From Panicum virgatum (lineage: Eukaryota; Streptophyta; Magnoliopsida; Poales; Poaceae): a stretch of 64,000 nt of DNA. How positions within the stretch are numbered: position 1 is the stretch's first letter; every line of letters begins with the position of its first letter. A program made the position numbers and the translations under genes. A model generated the notes under the pieces. That model was not told the DNA's origin. It saw nothing but the letters and a program-made list of their open reading frames with translations, and searched no databases. The stretch spans positions 16,051,900 through 16,115,899 of the forward strand of contig NC_053138.1 of assembly GCF_016808335.1 (NCBI RefSeq). The letters run 5' to 3'. Below are positions 24,442 to 35,448 of this stretch, one piece after another.

Positions 24442-25179
24442 TACTCCCTCCGTCACCAAATATAAGGCATTCTGGAGTTTTTAGAATAAATTATGGCTAT
24501 ATAAAAGACTCTCCTACCCCTAATTACCCTAATTATTAAGTATTGGGACTCTATTTGGTTAACTAAATATGTGCTAATAATTAAAGTAGCATGACATTTC
24601 TGTTCGCCGATGGCAAAGCGCCGACGGTAGCTACAGGGACGGCGAAGCCCTTGTTTGCCGTGTGTCAAAAGTCGCGCACACGGCGAACCTTTTCGCCGTG
24701 TGTATATATAGGCGCACGGCGAAAAAAAGCGAGAAGACGCCGTCCGGGCTAGCTGACGGCGTCGGCGTCTGTTCGCCGTGTGTCTGCACCGTGGACACAC
24801 GGTGAACTTTCAGACTTCGCCGTGTGTCCTTGGTTCTGGCACACGGCGAAGAGCAAGGTTTGCCGTGTGCTGGCCCTTGGCACACGGCGAAGAGTAAGGT
24901 TTCCTGTGTGTTTTTGCTTTGCCGTGTGTTCTTCTGGCGACACACGGTAAAAGAGGTCTTCGTCGTGTGCCCGAAATAATGCACACGGCGAAGATTCTAG
25001 CACACGGCAAAATACCGTTTTCCGGTAGTGAATACCCTACATTTCTAGAAAACCAAATAAATAATGCGGTTTTCAATCATAATTGGTAGAAATAATTAGG
25101 GATAACAAAGTCATTTGTTTAGATAAGTAATGTGTCTAAAATTTCCTAAAACTACACTCTTTGTGGGACGGAGGGAGTA
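24442..25179. mobile_element. Stowaway-like element (TACTCCCTCCGTC ends) nested in the outer element
   Basis: Ends read TA-CTCCCTCCGTC and GACGGAGGGAG-TA after inversion (right end at 25167-25179), with TA on both sides, the Tc1/mariner Stowaway hallmark. The inner halves are AT-rich and interrupted by the CACTA-type fragment. Without that insert it would be about 310 bp. Confidence 0.75.
24598..25030. mobile_element. CACTA-type transposon end fragment
   Basis: The right edge read on the minus strand starts CACTACCGGAAAACGG, a classical CACTA terminus, ending at 25030. Inside are many short motifs TTCGCCGTGTG and CACACGGCGAA in both directions, the usual subterminal repeats bound by CACTA transposases. 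No CACTA terminus exists on the left, so that side is truncated or its end is lost. No coding sequence; minus-strand frames here are repeat artefacts. Confidence 0.7.
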
Positions 25180-25425
25180 TGTTATAATTTTTTTCAGAAA
25201 ACATGGTCAAACTAAAAAAACGAAGACATTTGATATTATTTTATGAAAGAAAGAGAATACAAATTCGCAATACGTCTGCGAAGTTGTAAAGTACAAACAG
25301 AACATATGCAAAGCATTTTTTCTATCTAAAATATTAGTAACACGTATATATATCTTGATATATTTCTCACGTATAGTATAAAGTATCTGCTCGGCCCCCC
25401 TTATTCAAAATTTCTGGTTCCGCCG

Positions 25426-25956
25426 CTCCAGCGAGTGCGTAGTGCAGCCGTGCACGTCATACCCATACACGTCACCGCCCGACGTGCCGCCTGGCAGCTA
25501 TCCTCGCGCCCCTGCACGCGTCAGCGGAAGGCGCCGTGCCCGCAGCGTGACACGTGGCTCCGCGCCCGGTCAAAAAACTTGTCATGGATCGTACTACTGC
25601 TAGCTGCCTGGACGGCGGCATGTGGCAACGGTAGTGCACGGGAGGGGGGGGGGGGGGGGGCTGTACGTGGACGCGCCTGGGTGCACCAAAGCGACAGGGC
25701 GCGGTTCGGGCGGGATAACGTGCAGCGCCTCGCGATATGCTCTATAGTAGTTGCCGATGCGGACGTTTTGTTCTTTTTATTGTTTTTCACATCCAGATTA
25801 GCGGACGAAATCGTCGAGGTGTTGGAGGAGGCCTGACATGCATTTGCCATCGTGGTCATCTTCTGCAAATTGTTTGCCCTGATTTTTTTTCTTGAAATTG
25901 ATATGCAAAATTTGCTTTTAGTTTTAGAGAAAGAGCAACAAAAATCAATCAGAAAT
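25426..25956. other. Spacer with a long G homopolymer
   Basis: Contains a run of about 18-20 G near 25642-25661. The frame across it is not credible as a gene. Confidence 0.4.
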
Positions 25957-25961
25957 CTTTG

Positions 25962-26222
25962 TGTTGGATTTCATGCACTGAACGGCGCGGTTCACGCGCA
26001 CGACTCGCTCCTCGCGTCTAACGCGCTCCGCTCCGCGCCACGCGCTCCACGCTCCGCACGCCGCGCTCCACGCTCCGCACGCCGCGCTCGCTCGCCACGC
26101 TCCGTATGGCTCCTCATGGCCCTCCTGTAATCTAGCAGAGATTAGTTAGCCTTATGCATGCTTGTAACGTGTATAAATACTACACTCTGAATCAATACAA
26201 TGCGTGGTTGATTCAATCCCTC
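25962..26222 (+). repeat. 5' LTR, 3' tip missing
   Basis: Matches the 3' LTR from TGTTGG to CAATCCCTC but lacks the final TCTACA, and joins directly to RNase H coding sequence without a primer-binding site. It has an internal tandem of CGCTCCACGCTCCGCACGC. A TATAAATAC box is at 26172-26180. Confidence 0.85.
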
Positions 26223-26369
26223 AAGGTGGCCGTCAGTGAACTCCGCGTTCTACAGATTCCAAGCGCTCGTCAGTTCGCAGACATTTTCACCAAAGGGCTC
26301 CCGACGGCGTTGTTTGAAGATTTCAGGTCCAGCCTCTGCGTCGGATTGACGAGCTGAGACTGCGGGGGG
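26223..26369 (+). pseudogene. Last codons of a copia RNase H domain plus polypurine tract
   Basis: The frame reads VAVSELRVLQIPSARQFADI then FTKGLPTALFEDFRSSL, the standard end of plant copia polyproteins, and stops at TGA. GAGACTGCGGGGGG precedes the 3' LTR as polypurine tract. Everything upstream (gag, protease, integrase, reverse transcriptase) is deleted. Confidence 0.9.
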
Positions 26370-26625
26370 TGTTGGATTTCATGCACCTGAACGGCGCGGT
26401 TCACGCGCACGACTCGCTCCTCGCGTCTGACGCGCTCCGCTCTGCTCGTTCCGCGCCACGCGCTCCACGCTCCGCACGCCGCGCGCGCTTGCCACGCTCC
26501 GCATGGCTCCCCGCGTCCCTCCTGTAATCTAGCAGAGATTAGTTAGCCTCATGCATGCTTGTAACGTGTATAAATACTACACTCTGAATCAATACAATGC
26601 GTGGTTGATTCAATCCCTCTCTACA
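26370..26625 (+). repeat. 3' LTR, complete (TG...CA)
   Basis: Runs from TGTTGG to CTCTACA, about 256 bp, directly followed by the CTTTG target copy. Confidence 0.85.
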
Positions 26626-26756
26626 CTTTGTTTTCCGAGAAAGAACAGCAAGAATCGATCAGTGATCCTGCATGTAGAACAAGATTTCTACCATTTTTTT
26701 TCCAAACGATGATTTGATTTGCGAAGGTTGTTCATATTCGTAAAAATGCTGCATTC

Positions 26757-26980
26757 TTTTTTTATTTTTTGACCTTCTGACAGCTCGCTTTATTCAAACA
26801 TGCCCAGGATCAGCGCGATCGCGATCCACCACAGTTGATACAAAGTCTGGGAAGGGATCATCCCAAACACCTGGGCGATCCAGGTCCCGTACAAGGCCCA
26901 AGCGTGCAAGCTCGTGAGCACACCTATTACAATTTCTAGGAATAGCTGAAATAGAAACAGGAATGAAATGCTGCGCCACT
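26757..26980 (-). pseudogene. LINE/RNase H-like C-terminal fragment
   Basis: On the minus strand the frame ending at 26794 reads AIPRNCNRCAHELARLG and VWDDPFPDFVSTVV before the stop, the tail typical of plant retroelement RNase H (R-x-x-N-x-x-A-H-x-L-A). A T-run at about 26757-26771 on the plus strand would be its poly-A. The 5' side is cut off, so this is a truncated LINE-type insertion. Confidence 0.65.
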
Positions 26981-27034
26981 AATTTCTAGGAATAGCTGAA
27001 ATAGAAACAGGAATGAAACACCTATTACAATTTC
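26921..27034. repeat. Local direct repeats near the LINE fragment
   Basis: AATTTCTAGGAATAGCTGAA and the following bases occur at 26931-26968 and again at 26981-27018, and CACCTATTACAATTTCT occurs at 26921 and 27018. The pattern looks like short stepwise duplications. Confidence 0.8.
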
Positions 27035-27315
27035 TGATACAGTTTTTAAAGCCATGGATGAGGAGGAGAGCAGTGAGACCCCACATGAACTGAACATTGC
27101 TTGCAACCACGGGTGAGGAGGGCCCATGGCCCACGGGGACAGGCCCCAGAGGCGATCGGAGACCGAACCCGGGGCAGGAAACGATCCTCGACCCCGGCAG
27201 GTAATCAATCACACTTGCCAAATGCCAACGAAGCGCGCACAAGCCGACCCAACCGCGTTCTATCCACGGGCAGCGAAGCAGGCCAGCAGCACCAGCGGGT
27301 GCCGCGCCTCGTGTT

Positions 27316-27323
27316 TATAAAAG
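27316..27323 (+). promoter_or_regulatory. TATA box of the first aspartic protease gene
   Basis: TATAAAAG lies 207 bases upstream of the ATG at 27530, in a GC-rich promoter, at a normal distance for a leader of about 180 bases. Confidence 0.55.
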
Positions 27324-27529
27324 ACGCCGTCTCCCATCGCCGTGCCGGACGCACGCAGCCAAAAAGCACACGGGGCAGAGCTCGACTGCTCGATGAGGCG
27401 GGAGGCGATCGGGATGGCCGCTCCTCTTGCGTAGCAGAGTGTTGCTTGCCTGCTGCTTCCGTCACTTGCCATTGCCACTGCGTGAGCGAGAGGAAGGCGG
27501 CGTGAAGGGAGCAGCTAAGGATCGAGGAA

Positions 27530-30500
27530 ATGGCGGCGCGCGGCCACGTGCTGGCGCTGTTCGTGCTGCTCGCGCTCGCCGGGGCGGCCGCGGCGGGCGG
27601 CGGGCGGCACCAGCACCGGCACCGGCACGGCAGGAAGTCGGCGCGGCTGAGGCTGATCCCCTCCGCGCCGGGCGCGTCCCTCGCCGACCGCGCGCGGGAC
27701 GACCGGCACCGGCACGCGTACATCCGGTCCACGCTGGCGTCGCGCCGCCGCGCGGCGGAGGTGGGCGCGTCGGCGTTCGCCATGCCGCTCTCGTCGGGGG
27801 CCTACACCGGCACGGGCCAGTACTTCGTGCGGTTCCGCGTGGGCACCCCCGCGCAGCCGTTCGTGCTGGTGGCGGACACCGGCAGCGACCTCACCTGGGT
27901 CAAGTGCCGCGGCGCCGGATCGCCGCCGGACGCGCAGCCGCCGGCGCGCGAGTTCCGGCCCGCCGCCTCCAAGTCGTGGGCGCCCATCGCGTGCTCCTCC
28001 GACACGTGCACGTCGTACGTGCCCTTCTCCCTCGCCAACTGCTCGACGCCGGCCAGCCCCTGCGCCTACGACTACAGGTCAGTGCCCCCCGCCACCGCAC
28101 ACCTCCCTCCTCTTCCTCCTCCCGATGCCATTGCCGTGCCTCGTACTCCATCGATCGATCACCTCGTACCGCTCGCTCCACGGATGCGTGCTCGCCACTC
28201 CACCGGATCTCGGTACGATACGGCCCTGGTGGTTCCGGTTCCGGCTCCGGACCCGGGGCGGGGCCGCCGGGGGCGACGACACGGCCGCGGCCGGCCGGCT
28301 GGCGCCCGCAACCCCGAGGCAGGCAGCGGCAGGAGTAACTGTTGGTTGGTAGGCGGGGTGGGTCGGGATCCCGCGCGCGCCATTACTCGCGCAGCTTTTT
28401 TACCGCGCGCCCTCCCTGCCGGTCTCGCCGCGGCAGAGCGCGGCATATAGTTGGCCCGCTCGCCTGACGGGCTCGGGTCGGGGCGCGGCCGGGTTGATGC
28501 GCACACGAGTTCGTGCTCGGTTGTGCGCGCGCGCCTGCCTACCCTTTTCTTCTGGGGCCGGTCGATTCGATCGGAAGCTGGCGTTGGGTCGATGGCCTCC
28601 AGCTCTCCATGTGCCCTACTGCCCTCTGGTCGTCTCGAATTGCTTGCAGCCTTGCACTTCACTTCACTCCTCTCTCCCCCTGCAAACTTTACTGCCAGCA
28701 CTCGAGACACCCAGAGCGAGCGAGCTCCAGTCGAAACGGTAGCACACGATTCACGGCGGCACCCAGTAATTTTAGGGATCGATTGACCAGCCGGTACGTC
28801 GTACTACTACGAGTGGGGAGTCTCCAGGCTGCCAAATCGGATGGAAGCTAGGATGCGGCGTTAATGTAGTTGAGGTGGTCTGGTTGCCGCCGGGGCCTGG
28901 GCGCGTGGGGACGGGAAGGGAGGGGCACGGAGCTCTCATTTAAAATCTTGTTACCGGCACCAGTCACTCTGCCGTGCGCGCCCAATGCCCCGATCATGGC
29001 GCGCACGTTACCGTAGGGCGGCGTCGCGGCCGCCGTCCTGCCGGTCATGGCTCCGGGGTTTTAAAATTGGGGGTGGGGGGCAACTTGTCGCCCGCGGCGC
29101 TGGCTGACGGGTGACGCCGTGACGCTGCGGCCTCGCCGAACACGAGCAGAGGTGGCGGAGCAGGTGCTCGGCGCGCTCGCGCCATGTGCTCAGGCAGAAG
29201 GCCAGGCTGTAAGTGGCTTCCTCCGCGGACGCCTCGTGACCGCTTCTTGTGGCAAAATGTTTCTGGAACTTGCCGTTTATCTGGGTGACCCGTGACAAGA
29301 AGCTTCTTTGTCTTGAACTGTTACTACGACTGGTGATGGTGTGTATGCTGGAGTAGTTGCTAGTAGGCTCCAGTACTGTACTACCTGTCTTAGCCTCGTA
29401 CTGGCTGTATGGCCCGAGCACAGTAAACGCGTTGGCTCATTCAAGCTGACCGACTCATACGGTTCGTCTATCTTTTGGGCGATCTCGTTGTCCACCTCGG
29501 CTTTTGACCGGTCTCGTTGCCATCGGTGGCCGCTAGCTGAGTAGCATGCTTTACAGCTAACAGTTACAGTTACTTGTCCAAATGCACCGTACTAACCCAC
29601 TGGGGCTGTGTTTAGATTCCTGGAAAACAGATAGAAAAAGTCACATCACTGTAGTACATTTCGTTTGTTTGTGGTAAATATTGTCCTACTATGACCTAAC
29701 TAGGCTCAAAAGATTCGTCTCGCAACGTACATCAAAACTATGCAATTAGTTTTTTTAGTTATTTACATTTAGTACTCCATGCATGGATTATTTGTTATAT
29801 TTAATGTTTCGATGTGATTTCGATGTGATGGAAAGTTTGGAGTTTTTGTGGAATATAAACACACCCTGGGACAAAAATAATCTGATATGGAAATGTGCTC
29901 ATCTTTGGAACCTCTGATGAGTGATGACAAGTCCATTTTACCGTTTACGATCCAAGGCGCTCTGTCCCGGCCGTAGCCGTCGTATGAGTTGGGCTCAGTT
30001 TGCCCGCTCTCTGTTCATCACTGTTGCACACGATCTCATCTGCCCGTTCCGGATCGGACGTCTCCCATTCCTCCAACCTCAGAGGATCTCGTTCCCTATT
30101 TTTTTTTTTGGGGGGGGGGGGGGGTCGACAGAAAGCACCGATGCAAGAGCCGGCTTGCAAGTCACTCATTTCGTATATGGTCTGAATCAGAATCGTACGT
30201 CTCGTCATGAACTGTAAAGCGGAGCTCGATCCCCAAAAAGGCCTGGGTCGGGTCCCCAACTCGAATCATACCCCTCACATCACCTCTAATCCAGTCCTAG
30301 TACTAGTAATTTACAAGTGCATTTTCAGCTAATAATCATGTGGCACTTTTTTTTGTAAGCATTATATAGCGTTGTTGCTGCCGAATCTTTCCATGTGGGC
30401 GCTCCTCTTGCTGACGCGGAACTAACGCTACCTAACGGTCGTGGCAGGTACAAGGACGGCTCCGCGGCGCGTGGCGTGGTGGGCACGGACTCGGCGACCA

Positions 30501-31279
30501 TCGCGCTGTCCGGGAACGGCGTCGGCGCGGACGGCAGCAGGCGCGCCAAGCTGCAGGGCGTGGTGCTGGGATGCACGGCCTCGTACGACGGCCAGAGCTT
30601 CCAGTCATCGGACGGCGTCCTCAGCCTGGGCAACAGCAACATCTCCTTCGCCTCCCGCGCCGCCGCGCGCTTCGGGGGCCGCTTCTCCTACTGCCTCGTC
30701 GACCACCTCGCGCCGCGCAACGCCACCAGCTACCTCACCTTCGGCCCGGGGCCCGAGGACGCCGCCGCGCCGGAGCAGACGCCGCTGCTGCTCGACCGCC
30801 GGATGAGCCCGTTCTACGCCGTGACGGTCGACACCATCTACGTGGCCGGCGAGGCGCTCGACATCCCCGCGGACGTCTGGGACGTCGACAAGAGCGGCGG
30901 CGCGATTCTCGACTCGGGGACGAGCCTCACGATCCTCGCTACCCCGGCGTACAGGGCCGTGGTCGCGGCGCTGAGCAGGCAGCTCGCGGGGCTCCCGAGG
31001 GTGAGCATGGATCCGTTCGAGTACTGCTACAACTGGACGGCCGGCGCGCCGGAGATCCCGGAGCTGGAGGTGCACTTCGCGGGGTCGGCGCGTCTGCTGC
31101 CGCCGGCGAAGAGCTACGTGATCGACGCGGCGCCCGGGGTGAAGTGCATCGGCGTGCAGGAGGGGGCGTGGCCCGGGGTGTCGGTCATCGGCAACATCCT
31201 GCAGCAGGAGCACCTCTGGGAGTTCGACCTCAGGGACCGGTGGCTCCGGTTCAAGGACACGCGCTGCGTCGCCCAATGA
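27530..31279 (+). CDS. Secreted nepenthesin-like aspartic protease, copy 1 (2 exons, 2.4 kb intron)
   Basis: Exons 27530-28077 and 30448-31279 join in phase 2 within an Arg codon (YDY-R-YKDG) and give 459 residues. The N-terminus is a signal peptide (VLALFVLLALAGAAAAG) followed by a His/Arg-rich spacer and a propeptide with RDDRHRHAYI. The two catalytic motifs of pepsin family A1 are present: DTGSDLTW with Asp116 and DSGTSLTIL with Asp338. Cys-rich loop SWAPIACSSDTC, the flap region and the C-terminal SVIGNILQQEHLWEFDL are all intact. It should be a vacuolar or apoplastic endopeptidase; the substrate cannot be told. A paralog with the same intron position is at 36167, so this is a local duplication. 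The intron (28078-30447) has gained a MITE and a G-homopolymer. The minus-strand frames over it are GC shadows. Confidence 0.92.
29603..29866. mobile_element. Tourist-like MITE in the protease intron
   Basis: Ends GGGGCTGTGTTTAGATTCC and GGAATATAAACACACCC are inverted copies. The inside has CAAAAGATTCGTCTCGC and GCAATTAGTTTTT, shared by a very common grass MITE family that inserts near genes. Confidence 0.75.
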
Positions 31280-31828
31280 TTCTGACAGGCGCACACGATT
31301 AATCCATCCATCGTCTTGATAAATTTGTAACGGCCTTCGAGTGAATGGTTTCTCTAAATGGAAAGATAAGCTTTAGCGCGATGGGAAAATGTTCAGCTGA
31401 GATCGCGCTTCTGCACTTCTGGTGACTTGCAGCTCGAATTTGCACCCCTGATTGCAGACATAACCCAAGAATCTCTGATCAGACCTCAGACCGCAGGGTC
31501 ATGGAACTCAACACACAAAACTGAACTGACTTCTAAATCTATCTGAACGATGTGAACTGAATGAAACTTTGCAAATTTCACTGCAGTACTGGTAGAAATA
31601 CGGGGTGTGTGCCCGACCAAGTTCTAGAAAACAATCGAGACAGTGCGAAGAAATTCATGACAACGGGTGGCAGACAACACGGATTCAGGAAATCGGAATG
31701 GTCTTGCGCTCTCCCAAACTGAACATATGATGAGCTCCGCTAATTTCAGAGTCACTGAACATCGAAGATAACAGTTAAGTGTATCTGAATTCACATCACC
31801 AAGTTTATACCTATTACTAAAGCGAGTA
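31280..31828. other. 3' UTR and flank of the first protease gene
   Basis: No coding frame beyond short ones. It ends with the target copy AAGCGAGTA (31820-31828) of the LINE insertion. Confidence 0.5.
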
Positions 31829-31829
31829 C

Positions 31830-34657
31830 GAAACTGTACGAAAGCACAAGGGGTTCCGGTTTGAGGCTTTCTGGCCACGACTCAATGGCTATGATGAGGT
31901 GGTTACAGCAGCTTGGCAAAGAGAACTACAGATTTCTAATCCATATCTGCGTCTACACATCAAGCTGGAAAGAACAGGAAAAGCGCTATGAAAATGGGCG
32001 CGGGAAATGATAGGAAACAATAGGGTGCTACTGTGTGCAGCCAAGATGTTGATAGGGATACTAGATGTGGTGCAGGAATTTCGGCAACTAAGTGAACAGG
32101 AGTTGGGGCTAAAAAGAGATCTTAAAGTAAAATTTCTTGGAATGACGGCAGTGGAGAAGTTGAGGGCGAAACAAGCGGCCAGGCTAGCAACAGTAAAGGC
32201 AGCCGAGGCTAGCTCCAAGTTATTCTATCTACAGGCTAATGGGCGTAGGCGAAAAAAATTTATACAATCGATCAACTCGGGGACAGACACAGTTTTCTCT
32301 CATGAGGACAAAGTGGAGGCTATTTACAGTCACTTTAGTTCGCTTTTTGGCAGGCCGATCAGCAGAGGTGCAACCTTAAATTGGGAAGTTCTTGGCCTAC
32401 GACAGCATGATTTAACACACCTTGAAAATGAATTTTCAGAGGACGAAGTAAAAGCCGTCATCAATGATATTGCAGCTGACAAAGCGCCGGGGCCGGATGG
32501 TTTCATAGGGATATTCTTTAAAAAAAGCTGGCACGTTATCAAACCTGATCTCATAGCTACTCTGAATTATTTCTACCAGCAGCATGATCAGCACTTTCAA
32601 CAATTGAATAAGGCTCATATGGTGCTGCTGCCTAAGAAGGAAGACGCACAGATGTTAACTGATTTTCGGCCAATTAGTTTGACTCACTCCATCGCCAAAT
32701 TGATTTCCAAGATCTTAGCAAGCAGATTGTCGGGAGAGCTAAATGAGTTGATATCAAGATCACAAAGTGCTTTCATAAAGAGAAGGAGTATTCTGGATAA
32801 CTTTTTGTATACACAGAATTTGATCCAAGATCTGCATAAGAGAAGGCAGCCGGGTTTATTCTTAAAGTTAGACATAGCAAAAGCTTTTGACACTGTGCGG
32901 TGGGACTTTCTAATGGAGGTGCTTGAGCAGTTTGGCTTCCAATCTAAATGGAGAGCCTGGATATCGATTTTGTTGGCAACCAGCTCCACTGCAGTTTTTT
33001 TGAATGGTGCCAGGGGTAATTGGTTCAGGCACAACACCGGTTTAAGGCAAGGCGATCCATTATCTCCGTTGTTGTTCATCATAGCCATGGAGACGTTGCA
33101 ACGACTGTTTCAAATTGCGACAAGAGATGGCCTCCTCTCACCAATAGGAGGCCGGGTAACAAAGTTAAGGGCTAGCTTATATGCCGATGATGCAGCTGTT
33201 TTCCTGAACCCAATCAGAGATGAAGTCCAAGTGGTTGCTGGTATTCTTGATTTATTTGGGCAGGCATCTGGACTACATGTCAACTTAAGTAAATGTGCTG
33301 TTTACCCGATCAGCTGTCACAGGGTTGATTTGGAAGATGTCATGCAAGTAAAGGAATGTCCATGCTCCTATCTGGGATTGCCTTTGCACACACGGAAACT
33401 ACGACGAGTGGATTTCCAGCCACTAATTGACAAGGTTGCAAATCGCCTATCTGCATGGAAAGGAAAATTCATTAACAGAGCTGGGCGACTAAAGTTGGTT
33501 AACTCGGTGCTCTCATCAATCCCAGTATACTTCCTAACAATGTTTGATATTAAGAAGTGGGCTTTGAAAAAGATTGATAAAATCAGGAGAGGTTTAATGT
33601 GGAATGGCACCTCAGAAGCAAAAGGAGGACAGTGCTTGGTGGCCTGGGACAAAGTAAAACGCCCAAAACTTAAAGGGGGCCTCGGGTACTTGATTTGGAG
33701 AAATTTAGTAGGGCTCTACGTCTTCGTTGGTTGTGGTTCATGTGGGTTGACCCTGACAGGCCATGGGTCGGTTCTGCTGTTCCCTGCTCTGATATCGATC
33801 AGCAACTATTCAGGTTCAGTACTAGTGTGACCATTGGTGATGGAAGGCAAGCTCAGTTCTGGAACTCGTCTTGGATGGGTGGTCATGCTCCAAGGGAAAT
33901 GGCTCCGAATTTGTATAAACTAGCATGGAGGAAGGGGCTGACAGTTCGGGAGGAGATCGGAAATGGGACCTGGACAAGAGGTCTGTGGCGGATGTCGACA
34001 GCAACTGAGATGGCAGAGTTCATTCTACTGTGGGAGGCGGTGCAGGAGGTACAGTTCTCGGAGACGCCTGATGAGATCACTTGGAAATGGACAGCAAATG
34101 GCCGGTACTCTTCTAAGTCAGCTTATGAGATTCAGTTTGCGGGAAGCTACTGCAATTTCAACAGTAAGGTCATTTGGAAAGCGAAGACAGAAGGCAAACA
34201 TCGTTTTTTTACTTGGTTGCTAGTTCAGGGAAAGATTCAAACGGCGGATAACTTACTGGCCAAGGGAGTAGTGTGCAATCCTGTTTGTGTCTTGTGTGAT
34301 CAGGAATTTGAAACGGCAGCACACCTTTGCCTGCATTGCTGCTATGCAAGGGAGGTTTGGTGGCTAGTACGCACGTGGTCAGGTGGCTTGATCAACATTC
34401 CAGTACAAGGTGTGGAGGTTCAGGACTGGTGGAACTTTTCATTGCAAGCTGCAGGTGACGAAGAGAGAGGAAAAGTGGCGGCATTGTTAATTTATACAGC
34501 TTGGAACATCTGGAACGAACGGAACCGTCGCATTTTCAAGGGGGTATCACTGCCACCGGCAAGGGTCCTGGGACTACTAAAGGAAGAAATGGAGATTAGA
34601 CGGCAAGCTGCGAGGGCCGGCAAGGCACCTAGTTTCTTTTCTGTATCTTCTAGCTAA
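31830..34657 (+). pseudogene. LINE ORF2 remnant: reverse transcriptase and zf-RVT
   Basis: Reading starts at FRFEAFWPRLNGYDEVV (linker after the lost endonuclease), is broken by a TGA at 31989-31991, then is open from 32007 to 33830. It contains the reverse transcriptase domain: DFRPISLTHSIAKLISKILA, LDIAKAFDTV, GLRQGDPLSPLLF and the catalytic YADDAA. A one-base frameshift near 33685 moves the reading to the frame open until 34657, which holds the zf-RVT zinc finger (KTEGKHRFFTWLLVQGK, CVLCDQEFETAAHL) and the usual LINE end AAWNIWNERNRRIF-like. The two lesions are few for a dead element, so the copy is fairly young. Confidence 0.88.
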
Positions 34658-34723
34658 GAGTTTGAGTGTACTAGTTTGGTATGTAATCACAACTATTGTA
34701 AGAACCCACTTTCTTATGGGTGT

Positions 34724-35448
34724 CGCTAGTTTACGGTCAACCGCACGGAGGAGCTTCGTGCGGTCGATTTTCCGACCGTTGGTTTTTTTCCTATTTTAAT
34801 AAGTTTTTTTGTCGTTTTCTGATTTGAAGAAAAAAAATTTCAAGAAAAAAATTTGAGATTTTTTTTTTGGAGCAGCAGATTAAATTTGGATAGCAGGAAC
34901 TTTTTTCATGAAAAAAATAGAGAGCAGAAAATTTTTTCAAAAAAAAATTTGTAGAGAGGAACCTTCAAGAGAAAAAAATTTACGAAACAAATTAAAAAAA
35001 TTTACCAGAAAAAATTTTACATAAAAAAAACTCAGGTAAGCACCCGCCGCCGGGGGAGCGCGCGGCCCAAGGAGCGCTGCGGCGGCCGCACCCAGGGGGA
35101 CGGATCCGCGCGGCGGCGCCGGGGAAGCACCCGCCGGAGGTGGAGGAGCGCGCGGCGACCCAGGAGGTGGATCCGGTGGCGGCGATGCGCGGAGGAGCAC
35201 GCAGCAGCAGATCCGGCGGCGGCGGCGGAGGGGGAGAGCGGATCCGGAGCCGAGATCCAGGAGAAAAAGGAAGAGAGAGAAGAGAGAGCCGGGGATGGGG
35301 TCTGCGAAGGGGGAGGGGGAAGAGAAAGTGAAGAGGAGAGGGGGATCCAGACTCATGGTGTGGATGGGCGGACGGAGTCACGTGGGTGGGCCCTCCACAA
35401 AAAATCGATCGTGACTTTCCTTACGTGCGGTCACCCGTAAGCTCAGCA
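34724..35448. mobile_element. TIR element inserted in the LINE 3' UTR
   Basis: Left edge GCTAGTTTACGGTCAACCGC and right edge, inverted, GCTGAGCTTACGGGTGACCG are related over about 50 bases (both also share CGATTTT further in). LINE 3' UTR sequence lies on both sides (AAGAACCCACTTTCTTAT to the left, TATATGATGCGGCAGCGCTC to the right). The inside has an A/T-rich half and a GC-rich half (35040-35340) with no recognisable gene. I could not find a clear target duplication; superfamily not assigned. Confidence 0.6.

Larger units (their letters stand above)
24200..25425. mobile_element. Outer TIR element with CGGCGGAACCAG ends
   Basis: Perfect 12-bp inverted ends: CGGCGGAACCAG at 24200-24211 and CTGGTTCCGCCG at 25414-25425. 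Just inside each end there is a second shared signature, GGCCCCCC on both sides. Such ends are common in plant hAT-like non-autonomous elements. The flanks CCAGCCAA and CCAGCGAG are similar but not identical and slightly offset, so I do not claim a target duplication. Most of its length is later insertions. Confidence 0.6.
25957..26630 (+). mobile_element. Internally deleted Ty1/copia LTR retrotransposon with intact 5-bp TSD
   Basis: Direct CTTTG copies at 25957-25961 and 26626-26630 flank the element. The LTRs start TGTTGGATTTCATGCA. Only about 147 bases lie between them: the last RNase H codons and a purine tract. This is far below the 4-5 kb of a complete copia element. Confidence 0.85.

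Noticed and set aside
24453..25076. Minus-strand frames of 84-117 codons in the CACTA fragment
   Set aside because: They arise from the CACACGGCGAA repeats (HTAK, RRVP-type peptides) and occur in three overlapping frames.
35034..35381. Pro/Ser-rich frames in the GC-rich half of the TIR element
   Set aside because: Simple-sequence composition on both strands; no domain.
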